A DNA stretch of 64,000 bases from Ulva prolifera (taxonomy: Eukaryota; Chlorophyta; Ulvophyceae; Ulvales; Ulvaceae). Shown here piece by piece: positions 25,280 to 37,055 of this stretch; within the stretch, counting starts at the first letter, position 1; the number at the start of each line of letters is the position of its first letter. A program made the translations under genes and the position numbers. Location: positions 8,402,842 to 8,466,841 of the forward strand of contig CM041197.1 of the NCBI GenBank assembly GCA_023078555.1, read 5' to 3'. Under the pieces are notes generated by a model, which saw only the letters and a program-made list of their open reading frames with translations, made no database searches and was not told where the DNA came from.

Positions 25280-26426
25280 ATGACTGGAAGGAGCCAGCAT
25301 GCTGGCCATTCGAGAGTGCTGCAGCACGATGAAGGCACGCACGCCACCTCGGGGAGCAAGCCTCGGCCAGTTGACACTGTACAGCAGCTGCTGACGGCAG
25401 TCACGGCTGGAGCCTCGCACATCGAGATTCGCCAGCACATGGACCTCTCAGCTCTGCCACTGCAGCATTCGCACAGAAGCCAGGATCATCAGCAGGCACA
25501 CTCCATCCTCGGAGCTCTGCCTGCAACAGTACAGACAGTGCGGGTACGCTGAATTTCTACCACTACCCGCTCGTATGCTCTGCTGCCTGTCGCAGCAACC
25601 TCACAGAGCTGCACGGGCCAAAAGCAATCAGCAACCTGGGGATACATCAGTACAATAAGTGCAACAGTATATCACTCCATCAAATTACCTGCATGCTCTG
25701 AGAGTCTGGCTGAGTAGGGCTTGGCACGTGGCATGAGGCACATACCATCGCAGGCACGCACACAGATCACAAATGCCAGATCACTCCCCAGCCCCTCGGC
25801 AGACGCACATTCCCGTGTCCCAAAGGTGCAGGCTGACGTCAGGCAGTTGACGTGTGATCACGGTCTCGGTACATACAATCCTTCCACCTTCCATGCAGCC
25901 CATGGGCAGCTACCCGGTGCCTGTGCGCTTGAGAGGATAGCGCATCTGAATCTTGACTGCTGCAATACAAAAATGCCACTGGTACACTGCACCACCACTG
26001 CTGCCATATCATCACAATATGCATCCTCACTGCTGCAGCATTGCTTCTTGACTGCATTACCACTGCTCCCGGGCTGCGGCATCACTTCTACCTGGCTGCA
26101 TCCTCACTGCATGCTCAAGATCCCTGGCTGCGTCCCCACTGCTCCCACACGGTGTCCCCACCTCTTCTTCGACTGCACGCCCTCACTGCGCCCTCACTGC
26201 GCCATCCCGGCATCGCCACTGCAGCATGCTCCCAACATGTCTGCACGCACCCCCCTCCCCGCCTGCTGCACCCCCCTCCCCGCCTGCTGCACCCCCCTCC
26301 CAACTTCATGTCTACGCCCCGCTCTGCCGGACCGCTGTCGCTGGCTGCGCTTTCACACCGCTGCCTCATACGCACAAACCACAGCATCGCCCGTCACCAC
26401 ACTCCTTACCAGCCCCCCCTGCTCTC

Positions 26427-26465
<39 letters not shown>

Positions 26466-29400
26466 ATTCCACTGTCAAACGACCATTCTGAAAATGAGCA
26501 AGGAAAGCGTCCATGCAGGGGAACTGCAGCGGCACCACGCCCACCACGGAGGCTCTGCTGCATGCTGCGGCGGAGCTACAGCCGCCGCTTCCACCGCTCG
26601 CGCCCGGGCAGTGCCTGATCCTCACCGACGCCAACGCGATCGCCGCCTGGCACACCCTCTGGCTCGACAGCCTCCTCCTCCGCCACGTGCCCTCACGGCG
26701 CTCCCCCGGCGCCGCATGGCTGCTCGGCGGTGGCGCTCCTCCCGCCGCCACTGCCCCCGGCCCTGCAGCAGCGCTGTATCTCACCCGCACGACCCTGCAG
26801 GGCTCCGTTGCGGTGCCCGCCGACCAGGAAGGCGGTGCAGGCGGCAGAGGAGACAGGGGCGCGGCGGGCCAGGCGCGGCCAAGCCTCTCGCAGGAGCTGC
26901 ATCGGGACGGGAGCGGCTCGGTCGGGGTGGTCCTGCGGGACTCACTTTTTGCTGGTGGTGCGCTGTGCTCTGAGCGTTATATGTATGGTGTACTCGTTGC
27001 GTTCTACCTGCATGCGGACTGTGGCCGCAGTGCGGACGCTCGAGCCCTTGAGTCGAACCCTATACATGCACTCTTCCGTCATTTGAGGCTTTACATACAA
27101 CTTGATACAACAAGACAGCCCGCACTTGCGTGTGTGCTGCTCCACTGCCGCATTTGATTCTGCCTGCATAGCTATGTGCCGCATGCTGCTCAGCGATGCA
27201 TTCTGTCCATGCCCTACATGCTGCACCTGCATGCAAGCATGTCTGCAGGTTGCACCTTTGCAAATTTCGGCGGTGGCCAGGCGGCCGCCGTCCTCGCAAC
27301 ACACCCCGCCGCCTCCGCGTCCTTCACCAACTGCACGTTTCAGAGCAACACCTTCCCCCCGGCCCCGCCCGCCAACACCCTGCCTGGAGCCCCTGCAGCC
27401 GTGGAGGTCCCCACCACGGCCGTCCCCCCCGCGGCGATCCGCGTGACCACAACCCCGGCCGCAGTGCGACTCGAACAGTGTCTGTTCCGCGGCAACGCAC
27501 AGGCGGGGGGCCGCGGCACCGGGACAGCGGTGGAGGACTGCGCCGATGTCGCCGTGGCGGACGGCGTCAGGGTTTACGCAGACACACAGAGCTCTGCCAC
27601 GTGGCGCGCGCGTGACGGCGGGGGCTGGCAGGTGGGGGGAATGTGGATCGATGGCGTCAACACGCAGCCGCTGTCCGCCGCCCACGCCGGCGACTTCCTG
27701 TCCGTGGGTGATGACTGGCTGCAGGCGCGGCTGGAGGTGCGTCCCGCGGACGCAGTCCCGGCCCCCTGGGCCTCATGCAGCGGCTTGAAGCATGCTTGCA
27801 CACAATCTTCTGAGGCTATACTGCATACTGTAGTATCTGTGCTCTGCAGGTGGACTGGGCCGCGCACTTTCCGGTTGCGCCGCCACAGGGGGCCACGGCA
27901 GGAGCTCCCGCCGCGAGCCTACAGAACGAGGCCAGGGCACAGCCCAGGGCAGCGATGGAGATCGGCGGCGGCGCGATCGCGCTGTTCACGGTCTTCTCCT
28001 TTGCCGCCGTGATGTGCGCCTCCCTGATGATCTTCTGGTGCTGGTGGCGCCTGAACCGCGCACCGCCGCTCACGGGCGAGCTCCCGGTGCGAACCCCGTA
28101 GTATCGCCGTGCACGCCTGTGCATGTAGGCTGCGCCCTGTACTCGCGCATACGCCTGCAATGTATGTCAAGGGCACCAGAGCTGCAGTGTTTGTCGTCGG
28201 TCTATCTCTGCTGCGGTCTAATGCTGACGCACATATGCCGGCAGTGCTCTACACCCCACCGGGACTCTACATCCCGCCAGGACTCCCGCTGAAATAGAGC
28301 TTCTGTCTGAAAATCCCGCCACGGGTGAGCTGAAGGCATCGGACGGCCCGCTGAAAACGGGCTGTTAAAGCAGATGTCAGCGGGCGCAGCCCGCTGGCAT
28401 CTGTATGTCGCAGCGGGCTTTCCCGCTGGAATATGCATCACGCGAGGCAAGCGAGCGGGATGTTGTGACAGCACGAGCGGAGTGAGCAACCCTCCTCGCG
28501 AGTGAAGCGAGCGCTAGCTTGGGCAGGTCCACACTGTGCAGCGCAAAGTGCCATTAGGGTTACAGTGCCGTTAGGGTTACAGTGTGCTTGGTCGTCAGCG
28601 CCGCATGTATAGCATGCTAACACTCCACTGCTACATATATATTTGATGCTCGATCGTCTTGTAATTCAACGCTGTTTGTCTTCTTAGCTGTGTACAATGC
28701 TTCGTCGATTCGGTTTCACGGTTGTGATCCCAGAGGGATGCATCGCATCGGGAAGGCCCTCCGGAAATGACAAGGCCAGAGGGGTAATACCACTGGGATT
28801 AGTCATGTACAGGGGGAAATCCCCCCTCCAAAAACTGGCCGTGCAGAGCACTGTATGCCAGAGTCAAACCACATACTATGCAGCCTGTGCAATGCCCGCA
28901 CCCTGGGACATGCGCGGCTGATGCCCCTGCAGCGGGAGGCAGAGTCCGTCCCTCCAGCACAGCCACGCATGTGCTGTGCAGGCCGCGCCGGTGACCCCTG
29001 TGAAACCCCCCCTCAAGCTGCACCAGTCGCACACCGCGGTCGTGCGCACAGCCGGAAACACGAACCCTGTGTTCCCCCCTGCACACCCCTCCGGTGAGCC
29101 GGCGCGGCCCGGCCGCATCCAGAAGTTCAGCACGTTCCCGCAGCCCCACATCGCCGCACGGCCCGCGCTCACGCACAGCAACCCCTTCTACGACGCCGCG
29201 ATGCGCTCCCCGGACTCGAGCCCGACGGCCGCGGACTCCCGCGCATCCTCCTCCGCGGTGTCCGCGGCGCTGCTGCACGCGTCCCGCACCGACGCCGCGG
29301 CGGCGCTGCCGCCACCGCCGCCGCGGCTGCCGGTGTCTCTGCTGCGGCTGCAGCTCGGCGCAGCGGAGGCGCTGCGGCAGCGGCGGCCGCCGCCGCTGCC

Positions 29401-31452
29401 GCGCGCCGACACCGTGGCGGCCGGCAGCTGGGAGGAGATGCCGGACTCCGAGACCACGGCGGCGGCAGCCATGCGGCTGCCGCCGCTGGCACCGGTGCCG
29501 CCGCCGGGCGCGCCGGCGTGGCAGCGGCTGGAGTTTGTGCACCAGCAGCTTGACAGCATCGCCGGGTGGGAGGTGCTGGAGGGGCTGGTGCTGCAGCCGC
29601 AGCGATGCAGGCGACTGCAGGGCGGTGTGTGTCCATCTCTTCCACCGCCTGCACAGGCGTAGCTTAGCCAGCAGACAACCCAACAAGCTCTCCCCACCCC
29701 ACAGTCCGCTTCAGTGCCGCAAAAAACCAACCAGACTCTTCAATGCACCGTTTGCCTGTGTTGAATCGCTCCGCTCGCGACACTGTTCTTGCAATGCATC
29801 CCTGTTTGGCATTGTGCACGCATGCATTCAGCCACAGAAATTTGCACGTTTGTGCCCCTCTCCCCGGGGGTTACCCAAGGGCCCCATTGCAACACGAACG
29901 CCGCGGCGTGCTTCTGCAGGCCAGGCGATCATCCAGCTCGCCACAGACCGAAAGACGGGCCAGCTGTGGGCGGTCAAGTTCTTCCTGTCGGCCAGAGGCT
30001 TCGAAGACGAAGCCACACTGTACCGCGACCCCGGCTGCCCGCTGAGCCCCTTCCTACCGCCCGTGCGCAACATCATCGGCGGCGGCGGCGGCGGCACCGG
30101 AGGCCAAAGCAGCCCCGCGGCCGCCGCCGAGGCCGGGCGGGGTGCACTGGAGGGGCGGATCGTGGACGTGTTTGGGCGGCCGCTGCCGCCATGCATTGTG
30201 ATGGAGCACGGGGAGTCCCTGGACGTGTGGCGCACGCGCAACGCTGCCGATGGGATCGATGTCTTCACCGCGCTACAGGTACGCTGCGCGTGATGCGTTG
30301 CGGCTCTCCCTCGTGGCGTCTGTTGCACGTTCGACATTCGCACCGATGCGTTTACACCAGTGTTGGGTTGCGGTGCAGCATTTCCAGTGCTGCCACCCGG
30401 AAATTAGACCTGAATCTTCGGAATTGTTCCATACGATCGGACCCGACGACCCAACACCGGTTCACACCCGCGATGTACGTCAACGCTTCACAGTATCCGT
30501 CTCTTGTGGGAGGGTGGGCACGTGATGTGCCTGGTAGCCTCCAGGAGAGTTCCCCGATTGCTATCTCATTTGTGTCGGGAGTATAATGGTGGAAAGCAAA
30601 ATGTGGCGCGGGGCGCCGGTGGAGTGCGCTCACGTGCCCCTCGGCTGCAGATTGTGAACCACATCGCCGAGAGGCTCGCCGCGGTGCACGACGCGGGGTT
30701 CGTGCACCGCGACCTCAAGCCCTCCAACGTCATGTGGCTGCCGCGCCGCAGCCGCTGGACGCTGATCGACTTCGGCTGCGCGGCGCGCGCCGGCGCCGCC
30801 GCGCCGCTGTCCTTCAGCCCCGCGTACGCTGCGCCGGAGGTGGCGCGCGCGCACCGCGCGGGGCATGGCAGCCTCGCCGCCGACCCCAAGGCTGACGCAT
30901 GGTCCCTCGGCATCGTTGCCATCGAGGTCTTCTGCAACCGGATGCCCTTGGACCTGATGGAAGGCGAGGACATGGTACAGCCCCCCAGCCTGTGTCAACG
31001 CAGCGGTGTGATTTATATTATGGCAGTACAGTGTCTTAGCGCAGCAAACTGTTGCGCGCATGCGGCAGGAGCCAAATCCGCCGTCGTTCGGAGTCCTGAG
31101 GCCCCCCGCATGCATGGCGTGCCTTGCGGTGCAGGTCATGCGGCGCATCGTCGGGGAGCTGCCGCTGCCGTGGGAGGACGTGCAGACGGGGGCGCCGATC
31201 GCACGCGCGCTCGGCCGCTACCGCGGCACCATCATGTCCCTCTTGCACCGCGACCCGGCCCGTCGGCCGACCGTCGCGGAGTTCCTCCGCACCTCGCGCG
31301 ACATCGTCTCCCGCGTCTCCACGTCCGTGCCCGCCAGGGTCATCGCCCTGTCCGCGGCAGACCATGCTGCGCGTGCTGCGCCGCCGAGCAGCCCCCCACG
31401 CATCGCTCTGCGTATGGAGCTCGGCCACGGCACCGTGTCGGGTGCTATGTGA
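25280..31452 (+). CDS. Receptor-like Ser/Thr kinase with pectin-lyase-fold (beta-helix) ectodomain
   Basis: Predicted single-pass receptor kinase. Exons: 25280-25543, 26519-26954, 27249-27736, 27850-28086, 28982-29624, 29920-30278, 30651-30974, 31135-31452; all seven junctions are GT-AG with matching phases, giving 1022 residues from ATG 25280. Residues about 38-396 look like a right-handed beta-helix: VDTVQQLLTAVTAGASHIEI, then TVR|GNCSG across intron 1, LYLTRTTLQG, GCTFANFGGG and FTNCTFQSN. A TM segment lies at about 435-462 (AIALFTVFSFAAVMCASLMI). A Pro/Ala-rich juxtamembrane stretch follows. The kinase (about 690-980) has AVK (Lys709), HRDLKPSN (Asp830), DFG (Asp849), APE (Glu872), DAWSLGIVAIEVF and LLHRDPARRPT, so it should be active. 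The glycine loop is degenerate (LQGGQAIIQLA). No signal peptide is visible from ATG 25280, so an upstream exon is probably missing. The ligand is unknown; a carbohydrate or cell-wall polymer would be a guess from the fold. Confidence 0.82.
26429..26464. repeat. C36 homopolymer in receptor-kinase intron 1
   Basis: A run of 36 C on the sense strand, 54 bases before the intron 1 acceptor at 26518. The preceding 200 bases are also C-rich, with a 20-base tandem unit (cacccccctccccgcctgct) near 26250-26290. The exact length may be unreliable in sequencing. Confidence 0.8.
28320..28584. repeat. Cluster of GC-rich hairpins and a TTAGGG-containing tandem pair in receptor-kinase intron 4
   Basis: 28371-28403 is a 15-bp inverted repeat with one mismatch and a 3-base loop (cagatgtcagcgggc gca gcccgctggcatctg). 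28411-28428 is a second perfect hairpin (cagcggg cttt cccgctg). 28430-28515 carries gagcggagtgagc and gcgagtgaagcgagcg, the kind of palindromic filler common in green-algal organelle DNA (general knowledge). 28551-28584 is a 17-bp unit repeated twice (cc[a/g]ttagggttacagtg). Confidence 0.6.
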
Positions 31453-34400
31453 ACGGGCGGCCCGCGCATGATGCACATGCATGAGCCACATGCATGAGGC
31501 AGAAGCAGGCCGGGGAAGAGACAGCGGAGTGAGGCCGAGCCGAGGAGGGGGTGGCGGCTGCAGCAGGGGTTGAGAGTCTCCACTGGAGACGGCACCCGCA
31601 GCTGCGCTGGTCGCGATTATGTTCCTGCATGGCTGCTTCCATGGCTTGCACCGGCTGCCAGGGTGCCTTTCTTACTTATTTAAGTAAGAATCATATGAGT
31701 AAGAATCATACACATTCGATGACCAGTACATATGTGCGCCGTGTGTATGCTGCCAGCCAACTCAGCAGAGGGACACCCCTGTGAATAGAATTGTCCGAGG
31801 GGCCAGTGTCAAGCATTGTCATGAACATGCTGTCATGTCGGGCGCTGGAGATCACTGCGGTCTGGACCCCTCATCGCGCTCGGGTCCCCGCAGCGACGTT
31901 CCCGCCCCCGACCATTCCCGAGTCTCGTGAATGTGCCGCGCAGTGCGCTGCCCAGGCAGACCCGTTGCCAGACATCCACTGCCCCAGCGGCAAGGCAGCG
32001 GTGTCTCGGACCCACAGTGGTGTAGGTGGCGTGGGTGGTGGAGCCGCGGATGCTGAGTAGATGTAGTGCTGCCGGCGCCGTCGCGTCGCAGGTTTGTGTG
32101 GGCCAATCTGCAGTCTCCAATCTCCATGGAAAAATGCGTACAAGCGGAGTATGTGTGGGGAAACAGAGCGTACATGCGAGTGGAGGCCGGGGCTTGTCGG
32201 TGGCCCCCACAGCGCTGTCAGGCGTCTGAAGCAGGCACACGCAGTTCGCAGTTTTGAACGAGGAGAGGAGCAGCGGCCCTGATGTGGCGACGCTGAGTCA
32301 GCGAGCGACGCTGAGTCAGCGGCATCAGCTGCAGGGTGCCGCAGATGCCACGTGCACATGTGGCCCGTGTACAACAGAACAACGGCAGTGCACCACAGCC
32401 ACTCCGCATCACCCCCCAGCATACAGCAGATGGCTGGTGCGGCTCATGTGGCCACTGGTGCAGCTGCTGGCTGCTGTGCTGGCAGACTGTGCATGTGCTG
32501 GCAAAGCAGCCGTGCAGGCCTGCCTCAGTTTGAGGGGCATGGGCATGCGGCCAAGCATGGCACGCATCCCTGCCTGTTCATAACAGCATCGTTCAGATCA
32601 AAGTAGACATCTTTCAGACAGTAAGTAGCCGTGTAGAGGAGAATGCGGGCAGTAGCTCCAAGGTAGCTGTATGCACGATGATGCAGAGTGGGGGCGACGT
32701 GCACTGTGGCGTGGGCCACCACACAACCTGAATCGCCAGATGTTATGTATGTTGTGATCTGGAGGTGAGCAGCGTCACTGGAATCGTGCAGGTGCGCATG
32801 CACGCCTGATGAGACTCGAGATAGCTGGGCGTAGAGAGAGAGAACGGCAGCCTTCCGCCTGATAGTTTGCACCGCAGGCAGACTGTCACATACAGGGGAG
32901 TTTCGATCATTTGCACTGCTCTGAGATTCTCCGAGGAGTTCCCATCAGCGGTGTCTCAAGCACAATCGTCAATTGCACTGTATGTAGTCGTGAATTTAGA
33001 GCAGCGGGCAGATTGACATGAATTCTCGTCAAGTTGGCTCAAGCTGCAGCAGCCCGAGCTCATCACTACAGAACAACCACACGATGCCCTGAGCTGCTCT
33101 GCTGATCCAAGCTGCCGGTTCGGACTACAGCTGTGTCGCGGAACCACGCAGTCAGTACATACACCACTTGAGCAACTCACCCTACGGTTTGCATACTCGC
33201 TGTGCACAGGCCGCACGAGCGAGAGCAGACCGCTCAATAAGTAAAGGCCCGAATTGCAAGTCGGATCTCGACCAGATCACTCACATTGAGACCGTATATA
33301 AGGACACTACCTGTTATGTCCTATGGGGATTATTACTGTAATTCTGGTCAAGTCACTTCGCCTCACAACACAATGACTCCAGTGTCGGCAGGGAGGCAGG
33401 AGTTGACTCAGAGTTCTGGTGCAGCTGCACCGCTGGAAGGCCCTGCAGCATGGCATTTGCTTGCGCAAGAAATATACAGTAAAAGTAGAGCATGCCTTGC
33501 CCACTCGATCGGGTTTCTCAAGCCTGTGTGATCACGCATAGCGAGGAGAGAAGCAGAGGTGCAGGGCTCTTCATGTGACACCACCTCGGAAGCATGGGAG
33601 ACCCGCGCGCTGATGCAGCTGGCTGCTGCTTCAGAGACAAAGGTGTGCTGCAGGCTGCAGTTTTGTACTCCCGGGCCGGCTGAATTGGACTCCGTGAGCT
33701 GTGTCAAGGCACTTCTCGAGACCTTGTTCTACGACATTGCCCCTTTTTCTTAACTGATTTGCACTGGTAGTGTTGTCTGCAGACGTGCAGGTACAGATCC
33801 TCTGTGGATCGAGCCAGCCTGAAGAGTATATCAACATGTAAACATCACGTTTAAAACATTGCAACCAGGTTCAGGGACAGCAGGTGGTGCACTGTATCGC
33901 ATGCCAGCATACCTGCATCGCATGCCAGCACACAGTACCTGATCTGGGCACCTGAACGGGAGTGGCCATGCGATGCAGGACCACGCATGCGATGCCAGCA
34001 TTTGTGCTATATATGAGATGCATGTACATGCATGCATCATCCGTTTCAGACACAGTGGTTGCCGGTGATAGTTGCATGTACGGAGGTCTACATGGTCGCA
34101 ATCACTGTCTCGTTGTCTTTATGATTTTGTGTTCCGTTCGGAATATGTAGTGACGTGGCAGAGGTTGAATTGCGTGTATATTGCATACAAGTGTGTGGGC
34201 CACACTCGACTTTGCCTGCTACCACATGGTGGATGTGCCTCATATGGTAGATTTGGTGACAGTGTCTGGTACGTCCTGCCGCTCCGACTGTCTCCATGTG
34301 ACATACCCTCAAGTAATGTGGCTGCCTGTTTCATGCACCAAGTCATGTGGCTGCACATTTGTGCCACAAAATACAAGGAACGATAGGTAAACTATAGTCT

Positions 34401-36524
34401 GTAGCACATCCACACTGCCTGCACACATGGAATGATCACATGATCCTGTGTGCATGTCAGCTCATCGCTTGTATCTGTTGGCCATTGGATCTGTCAGATC
34501 TGGTTGATTGATTGGTGGATTGGCACATGCAATGCTGTGGCAATTTAGTTATATATGACATGTCCACTGTTGCACTTGATCCTTGCAAGCCGCGAGGATA
34601 CAGTGGTGCAGCAGTCATATCACTGAAGTGCCACAAATGCACTGCACTGCACTTATGGTCTTCCATTGTTGCCATGTGACATGACCAGATAGCACCACAC
34701 TGAAAAACTATCTGCTTGTCCTGGCCAGGACAAAAGGGCTGGATCATGACTCAGGCCAGGCCAAAACACACTCAACCGCGCGGATTCAATCAAGGCCGCA
34801 TTGTGGCTCTGCATCTGTGCTGAGGAAGCGCACGTGCACGCAAACGCCGTGAGGCGCGGGCACGGCGGTCACAGAATTGACAGTGGCATCTTGCAAGGCC
34901 TTGCTCCTGGACGACATCTCGTCACAAATCTGGCAGCTGCGAAGTGTTGATCAGCACCACGTGACCGTACTGTGCTGTGGTGCATTGATGCGTTGATGCA
35001 ACGTTTGCATACCCGCATGTTCAGCCCCGTTCCGGAGCCCGAACGAGCTTACAGCGGATTGATCTGCGCCAACATGTCTCCGTGCTCACACGATGAAGAC
35101 GCACTGGAACTGTTCGAAATGGCATCCTCGGCCGCAAAAACTTGTCACAGTGCGATGAGTTGACGTCGGTAGCCGTGATTACGGGTATGGCTCTGGACAC
35201 TCTGCGCTGCCTCGCACTGCACGAGCTGGCACTGCTCCACTCGGATCATCCACTCGCAACCGCATGCACGACTGCCAACGTACTGCCCTGCACATAGTAT
35301 GCACGTCGTATGACACTGAAGGTATCTTCAAAGGTCCCGAGCAGCTCGTCGATATGCTCTTCCGGGGCCTGTCCACGGCAAGTCGGTCTCGCGGTGGCAT
35401 GTGCACTGTTGCGCAGAAAACAAATTTGCAGTTCTTTTGCGATCTTGTGCAAGACAATTTGAATCCATCAGATATACCATGATTGAAGCAATGACATACG
35501 CGCGCTGCCGCGGGTGTTCTGCGGAATCTCTGCGACCTGTGCTGCAGCTGGCCATCATCGCGGCATGTTCGTCAGCTGTGTGCACGCCGGCGAGACACCA
35601 GCACGAGTGCACATCTCACATGCTTAACGCCAATTACCGATGCAGGTCAATTTTACTGCTTGCATATTGCCGCGCTGCCGTGAGACAGGGCTTCAGAGCA
35701 CGTTGCACCAGTTGACTGCACAGGCGTAGGGAAACGCATCAGCACCTGCAGCATGTGCATCAGTGCTGTTATCTTGCACGCTGACAGCAGGACCAGTAGC
35801 CGCAGCGCGGCCGTCCCCTCCCTTGCATACTGCCCCGCAGCGACGAATCCACCTCGACGGAACTCGAGCCTGCCCGAGCCGACGCATGTGCCACTTGGAG
35901 GGCTGACTGCGCTGATCGAGCTGGCGCGAGGCCCATTCACACATGCAAGCTGGCTATGCTTTGTTGCTGCGCGGTTCCTGCGCTGCTACCTGCCTCCCTG
36001 GCGATGTGCCTTGTGATACTTGCACGCCACCAGCTGCAGCACACGTGCCGTGCGGTTCCTGCCTTGCCCTTGTAACACATGCAATCGGGAGTCCTGAAGT
36101 CGTCAATGGCAAGTATTGCAAGAGGTTCAAAAACTGCGATATCCTTCTCTCCTCCATCTGCGCTTTTGTGATCATTGAGATGCAAGGTTGCGTCGAGACT
36201 TGCGGGAGATTCAGGCGGGGTTACGATCGACCTGGCCAGATGTGTATGCATGCACTCGTCGATGTGAAGATGCTGACCATGGCCGCACGCGTGGGCATGT
36301 CTACGACAGGAGATGTACAAACCAGCAAGCCCGATGTGTCACCAAAACAGTATCTCTGACCGCCGTGCACATTCGTTTTGTGGGTCATTGCTCAGCACTG
36401 CACTCCTTGCGGTACCTTACGTTTCGAACTCGTGTCGAACTGAGATTGCGGAATATCCATACAAAGCGTGAAAACGGTGTCTGCAGCCATTCAACGTGAT
36501 TATATCCTGTCTGTGATTCTGAAA
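31453..36524. other. Gene-poor stretch downstream of the receptor kinase
   Basis: Fragmentary coding potential only. A minus frame at 32872-32525 (LQITTYITSGDSG..YSYLGATARILLY) reads like protein but has no supported splice partners. Plus frames at about 35120-35300 (CDELTSVAVITGMALDTLRCL) and 35264-35482 (GPEQLVDMLFRGLS) suggest an unmodelled gene. Short repeats occur: gcgacgctgagtca twice at 32287-32318 and tcgcatgccagca twice at 33897-33930. A TATA-like tatataag lies at 33294. A MITE-like copy is at 34536-34635. Confidence 0.35.
34536..34635. mobile_element. MITE-like inverted-repeat element, copy 3, with target-site duplication
   Basis: A 100-bp copy with termini TGTGGCAATTTAGT and CACTGAAGTGCCACA. 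Its right half (cagtggtgcagcagtcatat) aligns with the core of copies 1 and 2. It is flanked by a perfect 5-bp duplication AATGC (34531-34535 and 34636-34640), which indicates insertion by transposition. Confidence 0.65.
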
Positions 36525-37055
36525 ATGTCGAGTGCTGGGTCCTGCACGACCCCGGTTCCTATGTTCACAGCTGACCCTCTTACTTCAGCTGGCTTCTGTG
36601 CAATTCGCGCCCGGAGTAGTATAAGCGCTGCCTTGGCACAAGAAATTGAAGATGAAGTTGATAGAGGACAAGGTGGTGCCTGCTGCCCTCCAAGCGCACC
36701 AGACGCACGGGCCGGTGCCACGAGATCGAGGAAGCGCAAGAGAGCCCGGCCAACACGATCTGATGACGGCTGCGACAAGATTTCTTATACCCCATCTTCA
36801 ACAAATTCATCTACAAATTGTCTTCAGCTTTTTGCGTGCGAGCCACTAGCGCAGGTGCCTCGCAAGCATTGCCCTATGCGTCGCAAGGTCACCAAGCGGG
36901 GCTTGACAGCAGCTCAGGCAATTTTGGCTAGCGAGAGGCGCAGGAAGGACAGATATCAAAGGAAGTCTAGCATAAAGTTGTGTGCCGTTATGGTTTCGGG
37001 CATGCTACTGCCGATGACGCCAGTGCCGCAATTGCCAGTCCGGCTAGCTATGTAA
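36525..37055 (+). CDS. Small basic, probably nuclear protein of unknown family
   Basis: A single open frame from ATG 36525 to 37055 (176 residues). It has a short acidic helix-like stretch (AALAQEIEDEVDRG), a classical-looking nuclear localisation cluster RSRKRKRARPTR near residue 65, a Ser/Thr/Asn-rich linker, and a second basic stretch RRKVTKRG..ASERRRKDRYQRK that resembles a DNA-contacting basic helix. There is no leucine zipper or other known domain after it, so a transcription-factor role is only a guess. Composition is lower in GC than the confident exons. It may be one exon of a larger gene; I see no compelling splice sites at either end. Confidence 0.42.
   Translation: MSSAGSCTTPVPMFTADPLTSAGFCAIRARSSISAALAQEIEDEVDRGQGGACCPPSAPDARAGATRSRKRKRARPTRSDDGCDKISYTPSSTNSSTNCLQLFACEPLAQVPRKHCPMRRKVTKRGLTAAQAILASERRRKDRYQRKSSIKLCAVMVSGMLLPMTPVPQLPVRLAM

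Noticed and set aside
28553-28584. TTAGGG units as an interstitial telomere
   Set aside because: Only two TTAGGG within a 17-bp unit, and green algae commonly use TTTAGGG; too little to call telomeric.
29169-29730. Minus-strand frames of 160-295 codons opposite receptor-kinase exon 5
   Set aside because: Antisense of a Pro/Ala-rich coding exon; composition is explained by the sense codons.
33286-33531. TATA-like tatataag followed by an 82-codon frame as a promoter and gene
   Set aside because: The product is low complexity without a domain, and a single TATA match is expected by chance in this AT-richer stretch.
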